64,000 nt of DNA from Nonomuraea sediminis. GTDB lineage: Bacteria; Actinomycetota; Actinomycetes; Streptosporangiales; Streptosporangiaceae. The position numbers were made by a program, and so were the translations under genes. Below the pieces are notes generated by a model. The model was given only the letters and a program-made list of their open reading frames with translations, was not told the DNA's origin and ran no database searches. Within the stretch, counting starts at the first letter, position 1, and each line of letters opens with the position of its first letter. The stretch lies in contig NZ_JAHDTI010000011.1 of assembly GCF_018531495.1 (NCBI RefSeq), positions 248,001-312,000 on the forward strand. Reading direction: 5' to 3'. Below, one piece after another: positions 32,002 through 41,079 of this stretch.

Positions 32002-32455
32002 CATCGACCTGCTGCTCGCGCACGCCCGCGCGGGGCTCGACCGCCTGCGTCCCGCGCAGGCCTGGGCCGCCGCGGGCCGTGGCGCGCTGATTGCGGACAC
32101 CCGCCCGGAGTTCCAGCGCAGGGCCGCAGGGGAGGTGCCGGGAGCCATCGTCATCGAGCGCAACCACCTGGAGTGGCGGCTCGACCCGAAGTGCGAGGCC
32201 CGCATCCCCGAGGCCACCTCCCACGACGTCCACTGGATCCTGATCTGCGCGGAGGGCTACTCCTCCTCGCTGGCCGCCGCCGTGCTGCGGCAGCTCGGGC
32301 TGCGCAACGCCACCGACGTCATCGGCGGTTTCGACGCCTGGGCGGCGGAGGGACTCCCGATCGTCCGCCCCGCCCACCCGACGCCTCCTCGTGGCCCCGG
32401 CGAGGCCGGACTGCCTCAACCGCCGGTGACGTCGACGAAGATCGGGTTGGCGTAG
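31940..32455 (+). CDS. Rhodanese-like protein coupled to the sel genes
   Basis: 171 residues with one rhodanese domain. DTRPEFQRRAAGEVPGAIVIERN opens it, the active-site loop is ICAEGYSSS (Cys103), and VIGGFDAWAAEGLPI closes it. Rhodaneses carry persulphide or perselenide sulphur/selenium on the loop cysteine. The ATG at 31940 lies inside selB (62-base overlap) because no later start exists before the conserved region. The 3' end overlaps the convergent PHP gene by 40 bases. A selenium-handling role is suggested only by the overlap with selB. Confidence 0.78.
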   Translation: MPVESPGVPATDCACAGPETDIDLLLAHARAGLDRLRPAQAWAAAGRGALIADTRPEFQRRAAGEVPGAIVIERNHLEWRLDPKCEARIPEATSHDVHWILICAEGYSSSLAAAVLRQLGLRNATDVIGGFDAWAAEGLPIVRPAHPTPPRGPGEAGLPQPPVTSTKIGLA

Positions 32456-34044
32456 CACCACAGGTCGCCCCAGGGGCTGTCGTTCTGGCCCGTGTCGGCG
32501 GCCGGCTCGATGCTTCCCGGGGCGTGCCGGTTGCCGTCGGTGCCGCGCAGCCGGACATAGAACGGCTCGCGCACGTCCCTGAACCGGTAGGTGAAGCGGG
32601 CGGGACCGCGGTCGCGCGGCTCGAACGACCGCACCACCCGCACGTCGGCCGCCGCGGTGGCGTCACGGTCGGCGGACGGGCCGGTGACCGCGCCGCGGAT
32701 CAGGTCGATCCTGGCCAGGCGGGGCACCTGTCCCGCGGCGTTCGGCCGGGTGGCGGGCTCGGCGACGACCGTGATGGTGACGTCGTCGCCCCGCCGTACC
32801 GTGAGCCGGCCGCCGAGCGTGACCTGCCCGTTGCCGGGGGCGTGCGCGTTGACGTGCAGCGCCTCGAGCAGGCCGCCCATGCCGACCCACACGCGGCCCG
32901 CGCGCAGGCCCTCCATGACCGCGCCGTAGTCGCGCGATGCGGCGCCCACCACGGTGCGGCTGAACTGGCCCGGCCAGAAGTCGGCGTGCCGCTGCGGCGT
33001 GCCCGTGTCGACCGGGTCCGGGTACTTGCCGTGCGTGTCGTACCAGTCTCCCGGCACGCTGGGCCGGGTGAGGGTGTCCTGGTCGTAGTAGTGGCCGTCG
33101 CTGTTGGAGGTGATCCACCAGCCCCTGCCCTCGGCCAGCATGGAGTCCCACATGCCGCCCACGATCGCCGCCGCCGAGTCGAACCCGCCGTAGGTCGGGA
33201 AGTGCTCCTGCCGCCAGCCCGGCCACGAGTCTGCGTCCGGGGTGTTGTTGTAGTCGCCGCGCGCCCTGATCTCGTTCTGCGCGCCGGGCGAGCCCTCCAT
33301 ACCGATCGCGATGGACGGCGCGGCGTCACGGAAGGCGCGCAGCTCGTGCGGCGCGTACCGCCCGCGCCGCATCACATGGTTGACCAGGAACAGCGCCTGG
33401 TCGGCGGCGCCGTTGCGCAGGGCCGCGTCCAGCCAGGCCAGCGCCTGCAGCGCCTTGGCCTCGTTGGCGGCCGAGGAGGCGCCGGTGCCGTTGACCCGCG
33501 AGTCGAAGAGCCGCTCGAAGACACGCAGCAGCCCGATCTCGTCGCGGGCGCCGTCGAAGAACACGGTGGCGTGCTCGCCTCCGGGCACGTTCAGCTCCAG
33601 CCCCTGCCACACCAGCATGTCCGGGTGATTGCCCCGGGAGGCGAGCACGTCGGCGTAGGTGGACTCCACGGCGAACTTCTCGTGCGCGGCGTGCCCGTGG
33701 TCGGTGATGACCATCCAGTCGAGCCCGTGCCTGGCGCCGCCCGCCACCTGCTGCTCGATGGTGTACATGGCGTCGTAGCTGTACTGGGTGTGGATGTGGT
33801 GGTCGCCGGCCAGCCACTGGTAGCCGCGCGATCCTCCGCCGCGCGCGGTCGCCGCGGCGGGCAGGCTTCCCAGCACGGGAGCCACCGCGGCGCCCACGCC
33901 GAACAGGCCCACCCGGCGCAGGAAGGCCCGGCGGCCGAGGTCGGCGGGCGACAGCGCGTCGTCGGGGATGCCCAGGTCGGCGTACTCGGGGCCGCCGAGC
34001 GGGTGATCGTGGTGATGGTGGTGATGGGCGTCGGTGCGGCACAT
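32416..34044 (-). CDS. Tat-exported PHP-domain phosphoesterase
   Basis: 542 residues. N-terminus has six consecutive histidines (7-12). A twin-arginine signal GRRAFLRRVGLFGVG starts at about 37 and the signal ends near ALPAAATA. The PHP metal-binding motifs are GDHHIHTQYSYDA and VITDHGHAAHEKF, followed by GLELNVPGGEHATV and the late SNSDGHYYDQD. A C-terminal beta-domain of about 130 residues follows. PHP proteins hydrolyse phosphoesters with a trinuclear metal centre. It is last in the minus-strand arm of the mannosidase locus, 52 bases after the EEP gene. The His run before the signal is unusual. Confidence 0.8.
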   Translation of the reverse strand: MCRTDAHHHHHHDHPLGGPEYADLGIPDDALSPADLGRRAFLRRVGLFGVGAAVAPVLGSLPAAATARGGGSRGYQWLAGDHHIHTQYSYDAMYTIEQQVAGGARHGLDWMVITDHGHAAHEKFAVESTYADVLASRGNHPDMLVWQGLELNVPGGEHATVFFDGARDEIGLLRVFERLFDSRVNGTGASSAANEAKALQALAWLDAALRNGAADQALFLVNHVMRRGRYAPHELRAFRDAAPSIAIGMEGSPGAQNEIRARGDYNNTPDADSWPGWRQEHFPTYGGFDSAAAIVGGMWDSMLAEGRGWWITSNSDGHYYDQDTLTRPSVPGDWYDTHGKYPDPVDTGTPQRHADFWPGQFSRTVVGAASRDYGAVMEGLRAGRVWVGMGGLLEALHVNAHAPGNGQVTLGGRLTVRRGDDVTITVVAEPATRPNAAGQVPRLARIDLIRGAVTGPSADRDATAAADVRVVRSFEPRDRGPARFTYRFRDVREPFYVRLRGTDGNRHAPGSIEPAADTGQNDSPWGDLWCYANPIFVDVTGG

Positions 34045-34096
34045 GGGGGCTCCTAGGGGGGTTCGGGGTCTCTCGTGCCTGAAAGCGCTGGGGGTT

Positions 34097-34906
34097 CTAG
34101 TCGTGTCTGGGGGCCAGGACGATGTCGCTGACCAGGCCGAAATGATCCGAGGGCCAGACGCGGACGCCGTCGAGCTCCTCCGGCTCGGTGAAGGCGAGCG
34201 CCGTGCGCAGCGGCTCGCCGCGCAGCAGGTCGTCGCCGCCGGTGAAGATGTAGTCGATCCTGCGCGAGGGCTCCCTGGCCCGGCGGGCGTAGTCGTTGGC
34301 CCGGTCGAACGTCGCGCCTGGCGAGCCGTCGCCGCCGTAGGCCCAGGCGTCGGCGAAGTACACGCTCCGCCCCTCGACCACCGCCAGGCCGCGCAGGTAG
34401 CGGATCTCGTCGGAGTCCGGATCCGCGTTGAAATCACCCATGATCACCGGCGGGAGGGCGGCGTCGAGCTCCGCCGCGCGGCCCACGATGAATCTCACCT
34501 GCTCCAGCCGGATCATGCCGTGGTTCTGCTGCCAGTTGAGATGGGTGACGAACATGGGCAGCTCGCCGTACGGGGTCTCGACCAGCACGTACAGCAGCGT
34601 CCGGGGTTCGGCGCCGCCGACCGGCAGCGGGATGGCGCGCTGCGCGCGGATCGGGCAGCGGGTGAGCACGGCGTTGCCCAGGATCCTGCCGTCCTGATGC
34701 TCGAAGGCGGGGGCGTAGGCCACCTCGTAGCCGAGCCCGTCGGCGAGCAGCCGCGCCTGGCAGGAGTCGCCGTCCCGCATCACCTCCTGCAGCCCGACGA
34801 CGTCGGGCCGCAGGGCCGCCAGTTCGCGCCTGATCAGGTCGAGCCGTCGCGGCCACGGCCCGTTGGTGCCCCACAGGTTGAGCGTGGCGATCCGTAACGT
34901 CGTCAC
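34097..34906 (-). CDS. Endonuclease/exonuclease/phosphatase (EEP) family phosphodiesterase
   Basis: 269 residues, cytoplasmic (no signal). All EEP motifs are in order: IATLNLWG (about 5-12), GLQEVMRDG (metal Glu), THLNWQQNHG, GDFNADPDS, and the final WPSDHFGLVSDI catalytic Asp-His. EEP enzymes cleave phosphodiesters in nucleic acids, inositol phosphates or sphingomyelin. The mannosidase context favours a glycan or lipid head-group substrate over DNA. GTG start overlapping the mannosidase stop (GTGA). Confidence 0.85.
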   Translation of the reverse strand: MTTLRIATLNLWGTNGPWPRRLDLIRRELAALRPDVVGLQEVMRDGDSCQARLLADGLGYEVAYAPAFEHQDGRILGNAVLTRCPIRAQRAIPLPVGGAEPRTLLYVLVETPYGELPMFVTHLNWQQNHGMIRLEQVRFIVGRAAELDAALPPVIMGDFNADPDSDEIRYLRGLAVVEGRSVYFADAWAYGGDGSPGATFDRANDYARRAREPSRRIDYIFTGGDDLLRGEPLRTALAFTEPEELDGVRVWPSDHFGLVSDIVLAPRHD

Positions 34907-37900
34907 CGGCGGCCCAGCCGCAACGTGAGGATCTGGAACGGGCGCAGCCCGACAGGCACGCTCCCGTCGGCCTCGACGGCGACGGTCTCGCCCAGTGGGC
35001 GTTCCAGCAGGTCGGTCACCGTCACCTGGGTGATCGGGAACGACGCGCGCAGCCGCGTTGCGGCCCGGCCGCCGAGCGACTCGTACACCCTGACCACCAC
35101 GTCGCCCGAGCCGTCGTCGGCCAGCTTGACCGCCTCGATCCTGGCGGCCCTGCCGTCCAGGCTCACCAGCGGCTCGGGTACGGGCCCCGCGCCGCCGGAG
35201 ACCACGCGGGGCGGCAGATTGAGCGCGTACCCGGCGTCCACCGCCTCGGCGATCGACGCGCCGGGCACCAGCGCGTACGTCATCCGGTGCGGGCCCTGGT
35301 CGGCCTCGGGGTCGGGCGACTGCGGCGCGCGCACCAGGCTGAGCCGGGCGGTCGTGGTGGTGCCGCCGTCCTGGCGGGTGGTGCGGGTGACGTCGTGCCC
35401 GTAGGTGGCGTCGTTGGCGATGGCGACGCCGTACCCGGGCTCGCCGACGTGGATCCAGCGGTGGCAGGAGATCTCGAACCTGGCGGCGTCCCAGCTGGTG
35501 TTGGTGTGCGTGGGCCGGTGGACGTGCCCGAACTGGATCTCGGCGGCCGACCGGTCGGCGTGCACGTCGAGCGGGAACGCGGCCTTGAGGATCTTCTGCC
35601 GCTCGTGCCAGTCGATCTCGGTGGCGACCTCGATCCTGGGGCTCCCCGCCCGTACGGTGACCGTCTGCGTGACCCGCGACGCGCCGAACGAACGCTCGAC
35701 CCTGACCGCGCCCACCAGCGGTCCGCGCTCCACGACGGTGACGGAGTCGGCGTGGGTGAGGTCGGCGCGCTGCCGCCGGTAGTGCGCGTCGATGTCCCAG
35801 GCGTCCCACTGGTTCGGGAAGTCGGTGTGCAACTGGAGCAGGTTGCCGCGCGTGCCGGGCGCCAGCACCTCCCGCCCGGCGACCAGGTCCCTGACCGAGG
35901 CGAACAGCCCGTCCTCGTCGATCACCACCCTGACCAGGCCGTTGTCCAGCGTGGTGCCCTCGACGGTGACGGGCGCGCCGGGCTCGGGGAGGGTCTCGAG
36001 CCTGGCCATGCCGCCGCCGGGCACGCCCTCCACCGGCTGCGGGGCGGCGTTGAACACCCACGAAGCGGTGCCCGGCCCGGCCAGCGCCGCGGTGGCGGAG
36101 CTGATGATCTCCTCGAGCTCGGCGCGGACCCGCGCGTAGGTGGCCTCGGCCTCCTTGTGCACCCAGGCGATCGAGCTGCCCGGCAGGATGTCGTGGAACT
36201 GGTGCAGCAGCACCACCTTCCACAACCGGTCCAGCTCCTCGTGCGGGTAGGCGAACCCGGCGTGCACCGCCGCGGTCGCCGCCCACAGCTCGGCCTCGCG
36301 CAGCAGTGACTCGCTGCGCCGGTTGCCCGCCTTGGTGCGCGCCTGCGAGGTGTAGGTCGCCCGGTGCAGCTCCAGGTACAGCTCGCCGGACCAGACGGCG
36401 GCGTCGGGCTGCTCCTCGCGGGCGGCGGCGAAGAACGCGTCTGGCGGCTGGACGACCACGCGCGGCGAGCCTTCCAGGTCGCGCAGCCGCCGCGCCTTCT
36501 CCAGCATCTCGCGGGTGGGCCCGCCGCCGCCGTCGCCGTGCCCGAACGGCAGCAGCGACCGCGTGCCCGCGCCCTTCTCGGCGTAATTGCGCACCGCGTG
36601 CGCCAGCTCGCTGCCCGAGAAGGTGCCGTTGTAGGTGTCGGCGGGCGGGAAGTGGGTGAAGATCCGCGTCCCGTCGATGCCCTCCCACCAGAACGTGTGG
36701 TGCGGGAACTTGTTCGTCTGGTTCCACGAGATCTTCTGGGTGAGGAACCAGTCCATCCCGGCCAGCCGGGCGATCTGCGGATAGGCCGCCGTGTAGCCGA
36801 AGGAGTCGGGCAGCCACACCCCGCGGCACTCGACGCCGAACTCCTCGGCGAAGAAGCGCTTGCCGTGCACGAGCTGCCTGGCCAGCGCCTCCCCGCCGGG
36901 GAGGTTGCCGTCGGCCTCCACCCACATGCCGCCCACCGGCACCCACTGGCCGCCCTTGACCGCCTCCTTGATGCGGTCGAAGATCTCCGGCCAGCGCTGC
37001 TTGACCCAGGCGTACTGCTGCGCCTGCGGACCGGCGAAGACGAACTCGGGGTAGTCGCGGGCCAGTGCGGTGACGTTGGCGAACGTGCGGGCGTTCTTGC
37101 GCTGGGTCTCGCGGATCGGCCACAGCCAGGCGGAGTCGATGTGCGCGTGGCCGACCCCGGAGACCGTGTGCGCGCTGGCGTGCGCGGGTGAGGCGAGGAC
37201 CGCGGCCAGCCGGGCTCGGGCCTGGCTTGCCGTACCGGAGACGTCGTGGATGTCCAGCGCGTCCAGGGCGCGCTCGAGGGCGCGCAGGATCTCGTGGCGG
37301 CGCGGGTCGGTCTGCGGCAGCTCGGCCATCAGCTCGCGCAGGACCTCCAGGTCCAGGCGCAGATGCCAGACCTGCTCGTCCAGGAGGGCGAGGTCGGCGT
37401 GGGCGAAGCGGTACAGCGGCTCGTCGCCGGCGGTCGCGAGGTCGCCGAGCGGCGTGGGCAGGAAGCCGTCGGCCAGGATGTCCGGGTTGGCGGCCATCTC
37501 CAGCAGCAGGCCGACCTGGGGTCCGGTGACCGGGACGTACTGGTTCTGCGGCTCGAGGCCCTTGACCGGGTTGCCCGACAGGTCGTGGACCAGCGCCTCG
37601 GCCTGCCCGCCCGGCCAGTCGCCGATGAACCCGAGGTCGAAGACGGCCTCCACGCGCCGCCCCAGCCATTCGGCGGGCACGGTGCCGGTGGCGCGCAGCC
37701 AGGTCGTCGACCACGGGCGGCCCCAGCGGGTGCCCGCGGCGAACGGCTCGTAGGTCGCCTTCAGCGCCTCCTCGACGGGGACGGGCTCGCCGGGCACGTG
37801 CCAGGCGGCCAGCTCCAGCGGGATCCGAGCCGCGTAGACCGCCGGCGCGACGCGCTCGCGCAGCACCCGGTCGATCCGCTCCTCGACGAGCTTGCGGTCG

Positions 37901-37908
37901 TCGTGCAT
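34903..37908 (-). CDS. GH38 alpha-mannosidase
   Basis: 1001 residues, no signal peptide, so intracellular. The catalytic domain begins with VGHAHIDSAWLWPIRETQRK (zinc-binding His/Asp at about 254-258). The nucleophile is in VWLPDSFGYTAAYPQ (Asp at about 368), and QFHDILPGSSI provides the later zinc ligand motif. Large beta-sandwich domains fill the second half. These enzymes remove alpha-mannose from glycans. Coupled by overlaps to the EEP gene and one base after GH4, in an operon headed by the DeoR regulator. Confidence 0.93.
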   Translation of the reverse strand: MHDDRKLVEERIDRVLRERVAPAVYAARIPLELAAWHVPGEPVPVEEALKATYEPFAAGTRWGRPWSTTWLRATGTVPAEWLGRRVEAVFDLGFIGDWPGGQAEALVHDLSGNPVKGLEPQNQYVPVTGPQVGLLLEMAANPDILADGFLPTPLGDLATAGDEPLYRFAHADLALLDEQVWHLRLDLEVLRELMAELPQTDPRRHEILRALERALDALDIHDVSGTASQARARLAAVLASPAHASAHTVSGVGHAHIDSAWLWPIRETQRKNARTFANVTALARDYPEFVFAGPQAQQYAWVKQRWPEIFDRIKEAVKGGQWVPVGGMWVEADGNLPGGEALARQLVHGKRFFAEEFGVECRGVWLPDSFGYTAAYPQIARLAGMDWFLTQKISWNQTNKFPHHTFWWEGIDGTRIFTHFPPADTYNGTFSGSELAHAVRNYAEKGAGTRSLLPFGHGDGGGGPTREMLEKARRLRDLEGSPRVVVQPPDAFFAAAREEQPDAAVWSGELYLELHRATYTSQARTKAGNRRSESLLREAELWAATAAVHAGFAYPHEELDRLWKVVLLHQFHDILPGSSIAWVHKEAEATYARVRAELEEIISSATAALAGPGTASWVFNAAPQPVEGVPGGGMARLETLPEPGAPVTVEGTTLDNGLVRVVIDEDGLFASVRDLVAGREVLAPGTRGNLLQLHTDFPNQWDAWDIDAHYRRQRADLTHADSVTVVERGPLVGAVRVERSFGASRVTQTVTVRAGSPRIEVATEIDWHERQKILKAAFPLDVHADRSAAEIQFGHVHRPTHTNTSWDAARFEISCHRWIHVGEPGYGVAIANDATYGHDVTRTTRQDGGTTTTARLSLVRAPQSPDPEADQGPHRMTYALVPGASIAEAVDAGYALNLPPRVVSGGAGPVPEPLVSLDGRAARIEAVKLADDGSGDVVVRVYESLGGRAATRLRASFPITQVTVTDLLERPLGETVAVEADGSVPVGLRPFQILTLRLGRR

Positions 37909-37909
37909 G

Positions 37910-39250
37910 TCAGGCCTTTCCGCGCAGGTAGCCGAGCTGGGGGAGCTCGGCCTCGTACCGTTCCAGCAGCCGTCCGGCCACGGCGACGGAGTCGACGAGC
38001 GGGTGGGTGGCCAGCGCGCGCAGCGCGGCCGCCCTCGAGCCGCCGGTCGCGGCCTCGATCACCGACCGCTCGACGGCCTTGACCGTCGTCACCAGACCCG
38101 CCGCGTGTCCCGTGAGGGGGCCGACGGCCAGCGGGCGCGCCCCGCCGGCGTCGACCGAGCAGGGCACCTCGACCACGGCGTCGTCGTCGAGCGGAGCGAG
38201 CGTGCCGCGGCCGCGCACGTTGAGGATGAGCGTGGTCCGCTCGTCCAGCGCGATCGCCCGCATCAGCGCCAGAGCGACCTGCTCGTAGCCGCCGGATTCC
38301 AGGTCGCACGACTCTCGCTCGCCCACGCCGGCCGCCTGGCGGTTCTCCGCCATGTACGTGCTCTCCCGCTCCAGCCTGGCGTCCTCCCACGCCGCCACCG
38401 CCGAGCCGCCCTCGTGCCCGTAGAAGCGCCGCTGCTGCTCGATGAGCAGCGCCCCGCGGGTAAGGCCGGCCGCCCGGCTGGCGGCCACCGCCTCCCGGTT
38501 GAAGTAGTAGTAGTGCAGGTACTCGTTCGGGACGCAGCCGATCGTGCGCAGCCAGTCGGCGCCGAAGAGCTTGCCCTCCTCGAAGGAGGTCAGCGCCTGC
38601 TCGTCGGCCAGCAGCCGGGGCATCAGGTCCCGCCCGTCGACGTGCACGCCGCGCAGCCAGCCCAGGTGGTTGAGCCCGGCGTAGTCCATCCGTACCGCCG
38701 CCGGGTCCACGCCGAGCGCCATCGCCACGCGCCGCCCGAGTCCGACGGGGGAGTCGCAGATGCCGATGACGCGCTCGCCCAGGTGGCGGGACATGGCCTC
38801 GGTCACCATCCCCGCCGGGTTGGTGAAGTTGATGACCCACGCCTCGGGCGCGACCGCGGCGATGCGCTTGGCCAGCTCGAGGGCGAACGGGAGCGTGCGC
38901 AGTCCGTAGGCGATGCCGCCCGCGCCCACCGTCTCCTGGCCGATCACGCCTTCCTCGATGGCGACCCGCTCGTCGACGGCGCGCCCCTGCAGGCCGCCCA
39001 CGCGGATCGCGGAGAAGACGAAGTCGGCGCCCTTGAGCGCCTCGTCCAGATCAGTGGTGATCGTCACCTCGGGGGCGTCGGCGACACCGTCCGCCAGCTC
39101 CGCCAGCACCCGGCCGATGGCCGCGATCCTGGACTCGTCCAGGTCGTGCAGCGTGACGTGCGTGACGCGGCCGCTGCCCCGGTCGTTCAGCAGCGCCCGA
39201 TACACCAGCGGCACGCGGAAGCCGCCGCCGCCCAGGATGGTCAGCCTCAT
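37910..39250 (-). CDS. GH4-family NAD- and metal-dependent glycosidase
   Basis: 446 residues, 6-phospho-beta-glucosidase type. The N-terminal NAD motif is LTILGGGGFRVPLVYRAL, INFTNPAGMVTEA and GICDSPVGLGRR carry the conserved Asn and the metal-binding Cys, and GLNHLGWLRG carries the metal-binding His. GH4 enzymes break glycosidic bonds by redox/elimination and often act on 6-phosphosugars. The partner PfkB kinase in the divergent arm could make the phosphorylated substrate. Its ATG overlaps the DeoR stop by 4 bases. Confidence 0.9.
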   Translation of the reverse strand: MRLTILGGGGFRVPLVYRALLNDRGSGRVTHVTLHDLDESRIAAIGRVLAELADGVADAPEVTITTDLDEALKGADFVFSAIRVGGLQGRAVDERVAIEEGVIGQETVGAGGIAYGLRTLPFALELAKRIAAVAPEAWVINFTNPAGMVTEAMSRHLGERVIGICDSPVGLGRRVAMALGVDPAAVRMDYAGLNHLGWLRGVHVDGRDLMPRLLADEQALTSFEEGKLFGADWLRTIGCVPNEYLHYYYFNREAVAASRAAGLTRGALLIEQQRRFYGHEGGSAVAAWEDARLERESTYMAENRQAAGVGERESCDLESGGYEQVALALMRAIALDERTTLILNVRGRGTLAPLDDDAVVEVPCSVDAGGARPLAVGPLTGHAAGLVTTVKAVERSVIEAATGGSRAAALRALATHPLVDSVAVAGRLLERYEAELPQLGYLRGKA

Positions 39251-39999
39251 ACCTCGATCACCTCGACGCCCGCCTCACGAAGCGTGGACAGGGTGCCGGG
39301 ATCGGCGCCCGCGTCGGTGACGACGACGTCGAGCTGCTCAGGCCCGCACACCCTGGCCATCCCTGTCCCGGGGAACTTGCCGCTGTCGGCCACGAGCACG
39401 ACGTGGTCGCTCGCGGCGATCATGGCGCGCTTGACCGGGACCTCCACCACGGTGGTGTCCATGACGTGGCCGCCCGGCCGTACCCCGCTGGTGCCGAGGA
39501 ACAGGCGGTCGGCCTTGATCTGCCGCAGGTTGTCCTCGGTGAGGAAGCCCACCAGCGACCGGTAGTCGCGGCGGACCATCCCGCCGAGCAGCAGCAGCTG
39601 GATGCCCTCGTCGTCGTTGAGCTCCTCGAGCACGGCCAGGCTGCTGGTCACCACGGTCAGGTTGCGGCCGCGCAGATGCCGGGCCACCCGGTGCGCGGTC
39701 GTGCCGATGTCGAGCAGGACGGTCTCGCCGTCCTTGACGAGTTGTGCGCATCTCTGCGCGATCCTGTCCTTCTGCTCCGCGCGCACCGCCGACACGTCGA
39801 GGAAGGGCTCGTCCTTCCCCTCGATCGGCATGGCGCCGCCGTACACGCGCCGCAGCAGGCCCTCGTCATCCAGCTGCACCAGGTCGCGCCGGATCGTGGC
39901 GACGCTGGTGTCCAGCCGCTCGGCCAGTGCCTCGACCGTGGCGGTCCCCTCGGAGCGCAGGATGCGCAGTATCAATTCGTGCCGTCGGTCTCGAAGCAT
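39247..39999 (-). CDS. DeoR-family sugar-responsive repressor
   Basis: About 250 residues. The N-terminal helix-turn-helix VEALAERLDTSVATIRRDL and the RVYGGA linker are DeoR signatures. The C-terminal DeoRC domain has LDIGTTAHRVARHL and LFLGTSGVRPGG, which bind phosphorylated sugars. ATG 39999 gives the canonical MLRDRRHELILRIL beginning; a TTG at 40020 is also open but would overlap an operator repeat. Divergent from PfkB; both arms probably answer to it through the repeats at 40014-40053. Confidence 0.9.
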   Translation of the reverse strand: MLRDRRHELILRILRSEGTATVEALAERLDTSVATIRRDLVQLDDEGLLRRVYGGAMPIEGKDEPFLDVSAVRAEQKDRIAQRCAQLVKDGETVLLDIGTTAHRVARHLRGRNLTVVTSSLAVLEELNDDEGIQLLLLGGMVRRDYRSLVGFLTEDNLRQIKADRLFLGTSGVRPGGHVMDTTVVEVPVKRAMIAASDHVVLVADSGKFPGTGMARVCGPEQLDVVVTDAGADPGTLSTLREAGVEVIEV

Positions 40000-40013
40000 G
40001 CCTGGGACGTTAG

Positions 40014-40053
40014 CGCTCAAAGTCGCTCAATGCTAGGGGGCAATTTCGCTCAA
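40014..40053. promoter_or_regulatory. Three direct CGCTCAA repeats, probable DeoR operator
   Basis: CGCTCAA occurs at 40014-40020, 40024-40030 and 40047-40053, always followed by A or T (TTGAGCG on the other strand). The first two are 10 bases apart, one helical turn; the third is 23 further. Direct repeats of this kind are typical DeoR-family targets. They lie just upstream of the DeoR start and 72-111 bases upstream of the PfkB start. Confidence 0.65.
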
Positions 40054-40124
40054 ACTCTTGCGAACTTCGGCAAAGCGGTGCACCATCCACCGTAATTTGA
40101 ATCGCACGCCCGAGGTGAAGCATC

Positions 40125-41075
40125 GTGACCCACCCCCCGCAACTCGATGTCCTCGTCTCAGGTCTGCTCTTCTTCGACGTCGCGTTCTCCGGCCTCGACC
40201 ACGCCCCCCAACCGGGGACCGAGGTCTGGACCTCCGCGATGGCCTCCGGCCCCGGCGGCATCGCCAACTTCGCGTTCACGCTGAGCAGGCTCGGGTTGCG
40301 TACGGGCCTGGCGGCTGCCTTCGGCGACGACCCGCTCGGCGGCTACTGCTGGCAGCTGCTCGCCGACGGGGAAGGCGTCGATCTCACGCTGTCGCGGCGC
40401 TTCGCCGGTTGGACCACCCCGACCACCGTGGCGCTGGCCTACCAGGGCGACCGCGCCCTGATCACCCACGGCGCGGCGCCACCCATGAGCGCCGACGAGA
40501 TGATCGGCGATCCGCCGCCCGCCAAGGCGGCGATCGTCCACCTGGAACTCGAGCCGGTGGCCTGGCCGCTCAGGACGGGCGGCCTCGTCTTCGCCGACGT
40601 CGGCTGGGACCCGTCCAGGCAGTGGTCGCGGGCGATGCTCGACCAGCTCGCCGGCTGCCACGCCTTCACCCCCAACGCCCACGAGGCCATGAGCTACACC
40701 AGGACCGGCACACCCGAGGCGGCCCTGCGCAGCCTGGCGGAGCTGGTCCCGCTCGCCGTCGTCACCTGCGGCGCCGACGGCGCCCTGGCCGTCGACTCCA
40801 CCACCGGCGAGACCGCCCGCGTCCCCGGGCTGCCCGTCGAGATCGCCGACCCCACCGGAGCCGGCGACGTGTTCGGCGCCGCGCTCGTCGCGGCGACGCT
40901 GGCCGGCAGGCCCCTGGTGGAGCGGCTGCGCTTCGCCAACCTCGCCGCCGCGCTTTCCGTCCAGCGGGTCGGCGGAGCGGTCTCCGCGCCCACGCGGGAC
41001 GAGCTCGACCACTGGTGGCAGCACCTCACCGACCCCGACCTCCGCCGTGACTACGCCTTCTTGAAGGAGCTATGA
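40125..41075 (+). CDS. PfkB-family carbohydrate kinase
   Basis: 316 residues of the ribokinase fold. N-terminal substrate motif GPGGIANFAFTLSRLGL (about 42-58) and the ATP-site motif DPTGAGDVFGAAL with the catalytic Asp (signature 2) near 245-257. Would phosphorylate the imported sugar with ATP. GTG start; 4 bases separate it from the binding-protein gene, so it heads the plus-strand arm of the locus. Confidence 0.9.
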   Translation: MTHPPQLDVLVSGLLFFDVAFSGLDHAPQPGTEVWTSAMASGPGGIANFAFTLSRLGLRTGLAAAFGDDPLGGYCWQLLADGEGVDLTLSRRFAGWTTPTTVALAYQGDRALITHGAAPPMSADEMIGDPPPAKAAIVHLELEPVAWPLRTGGLVFADVGWDPSRQWSRAMLDQLAGCHAFTPNAHEAMSYTRTGTPEAALRSLAELVPLAVVTCGADGALAVDSTTGETARVPGLPVEIADPTGAGDVFGAALVAATLAGRPLVERLRFANLAAALSVQRVGGAVSAPTRDELDHWWQHLTDPDLRRDYAFLKEL

Positions 41076-41079
41076 GGCC

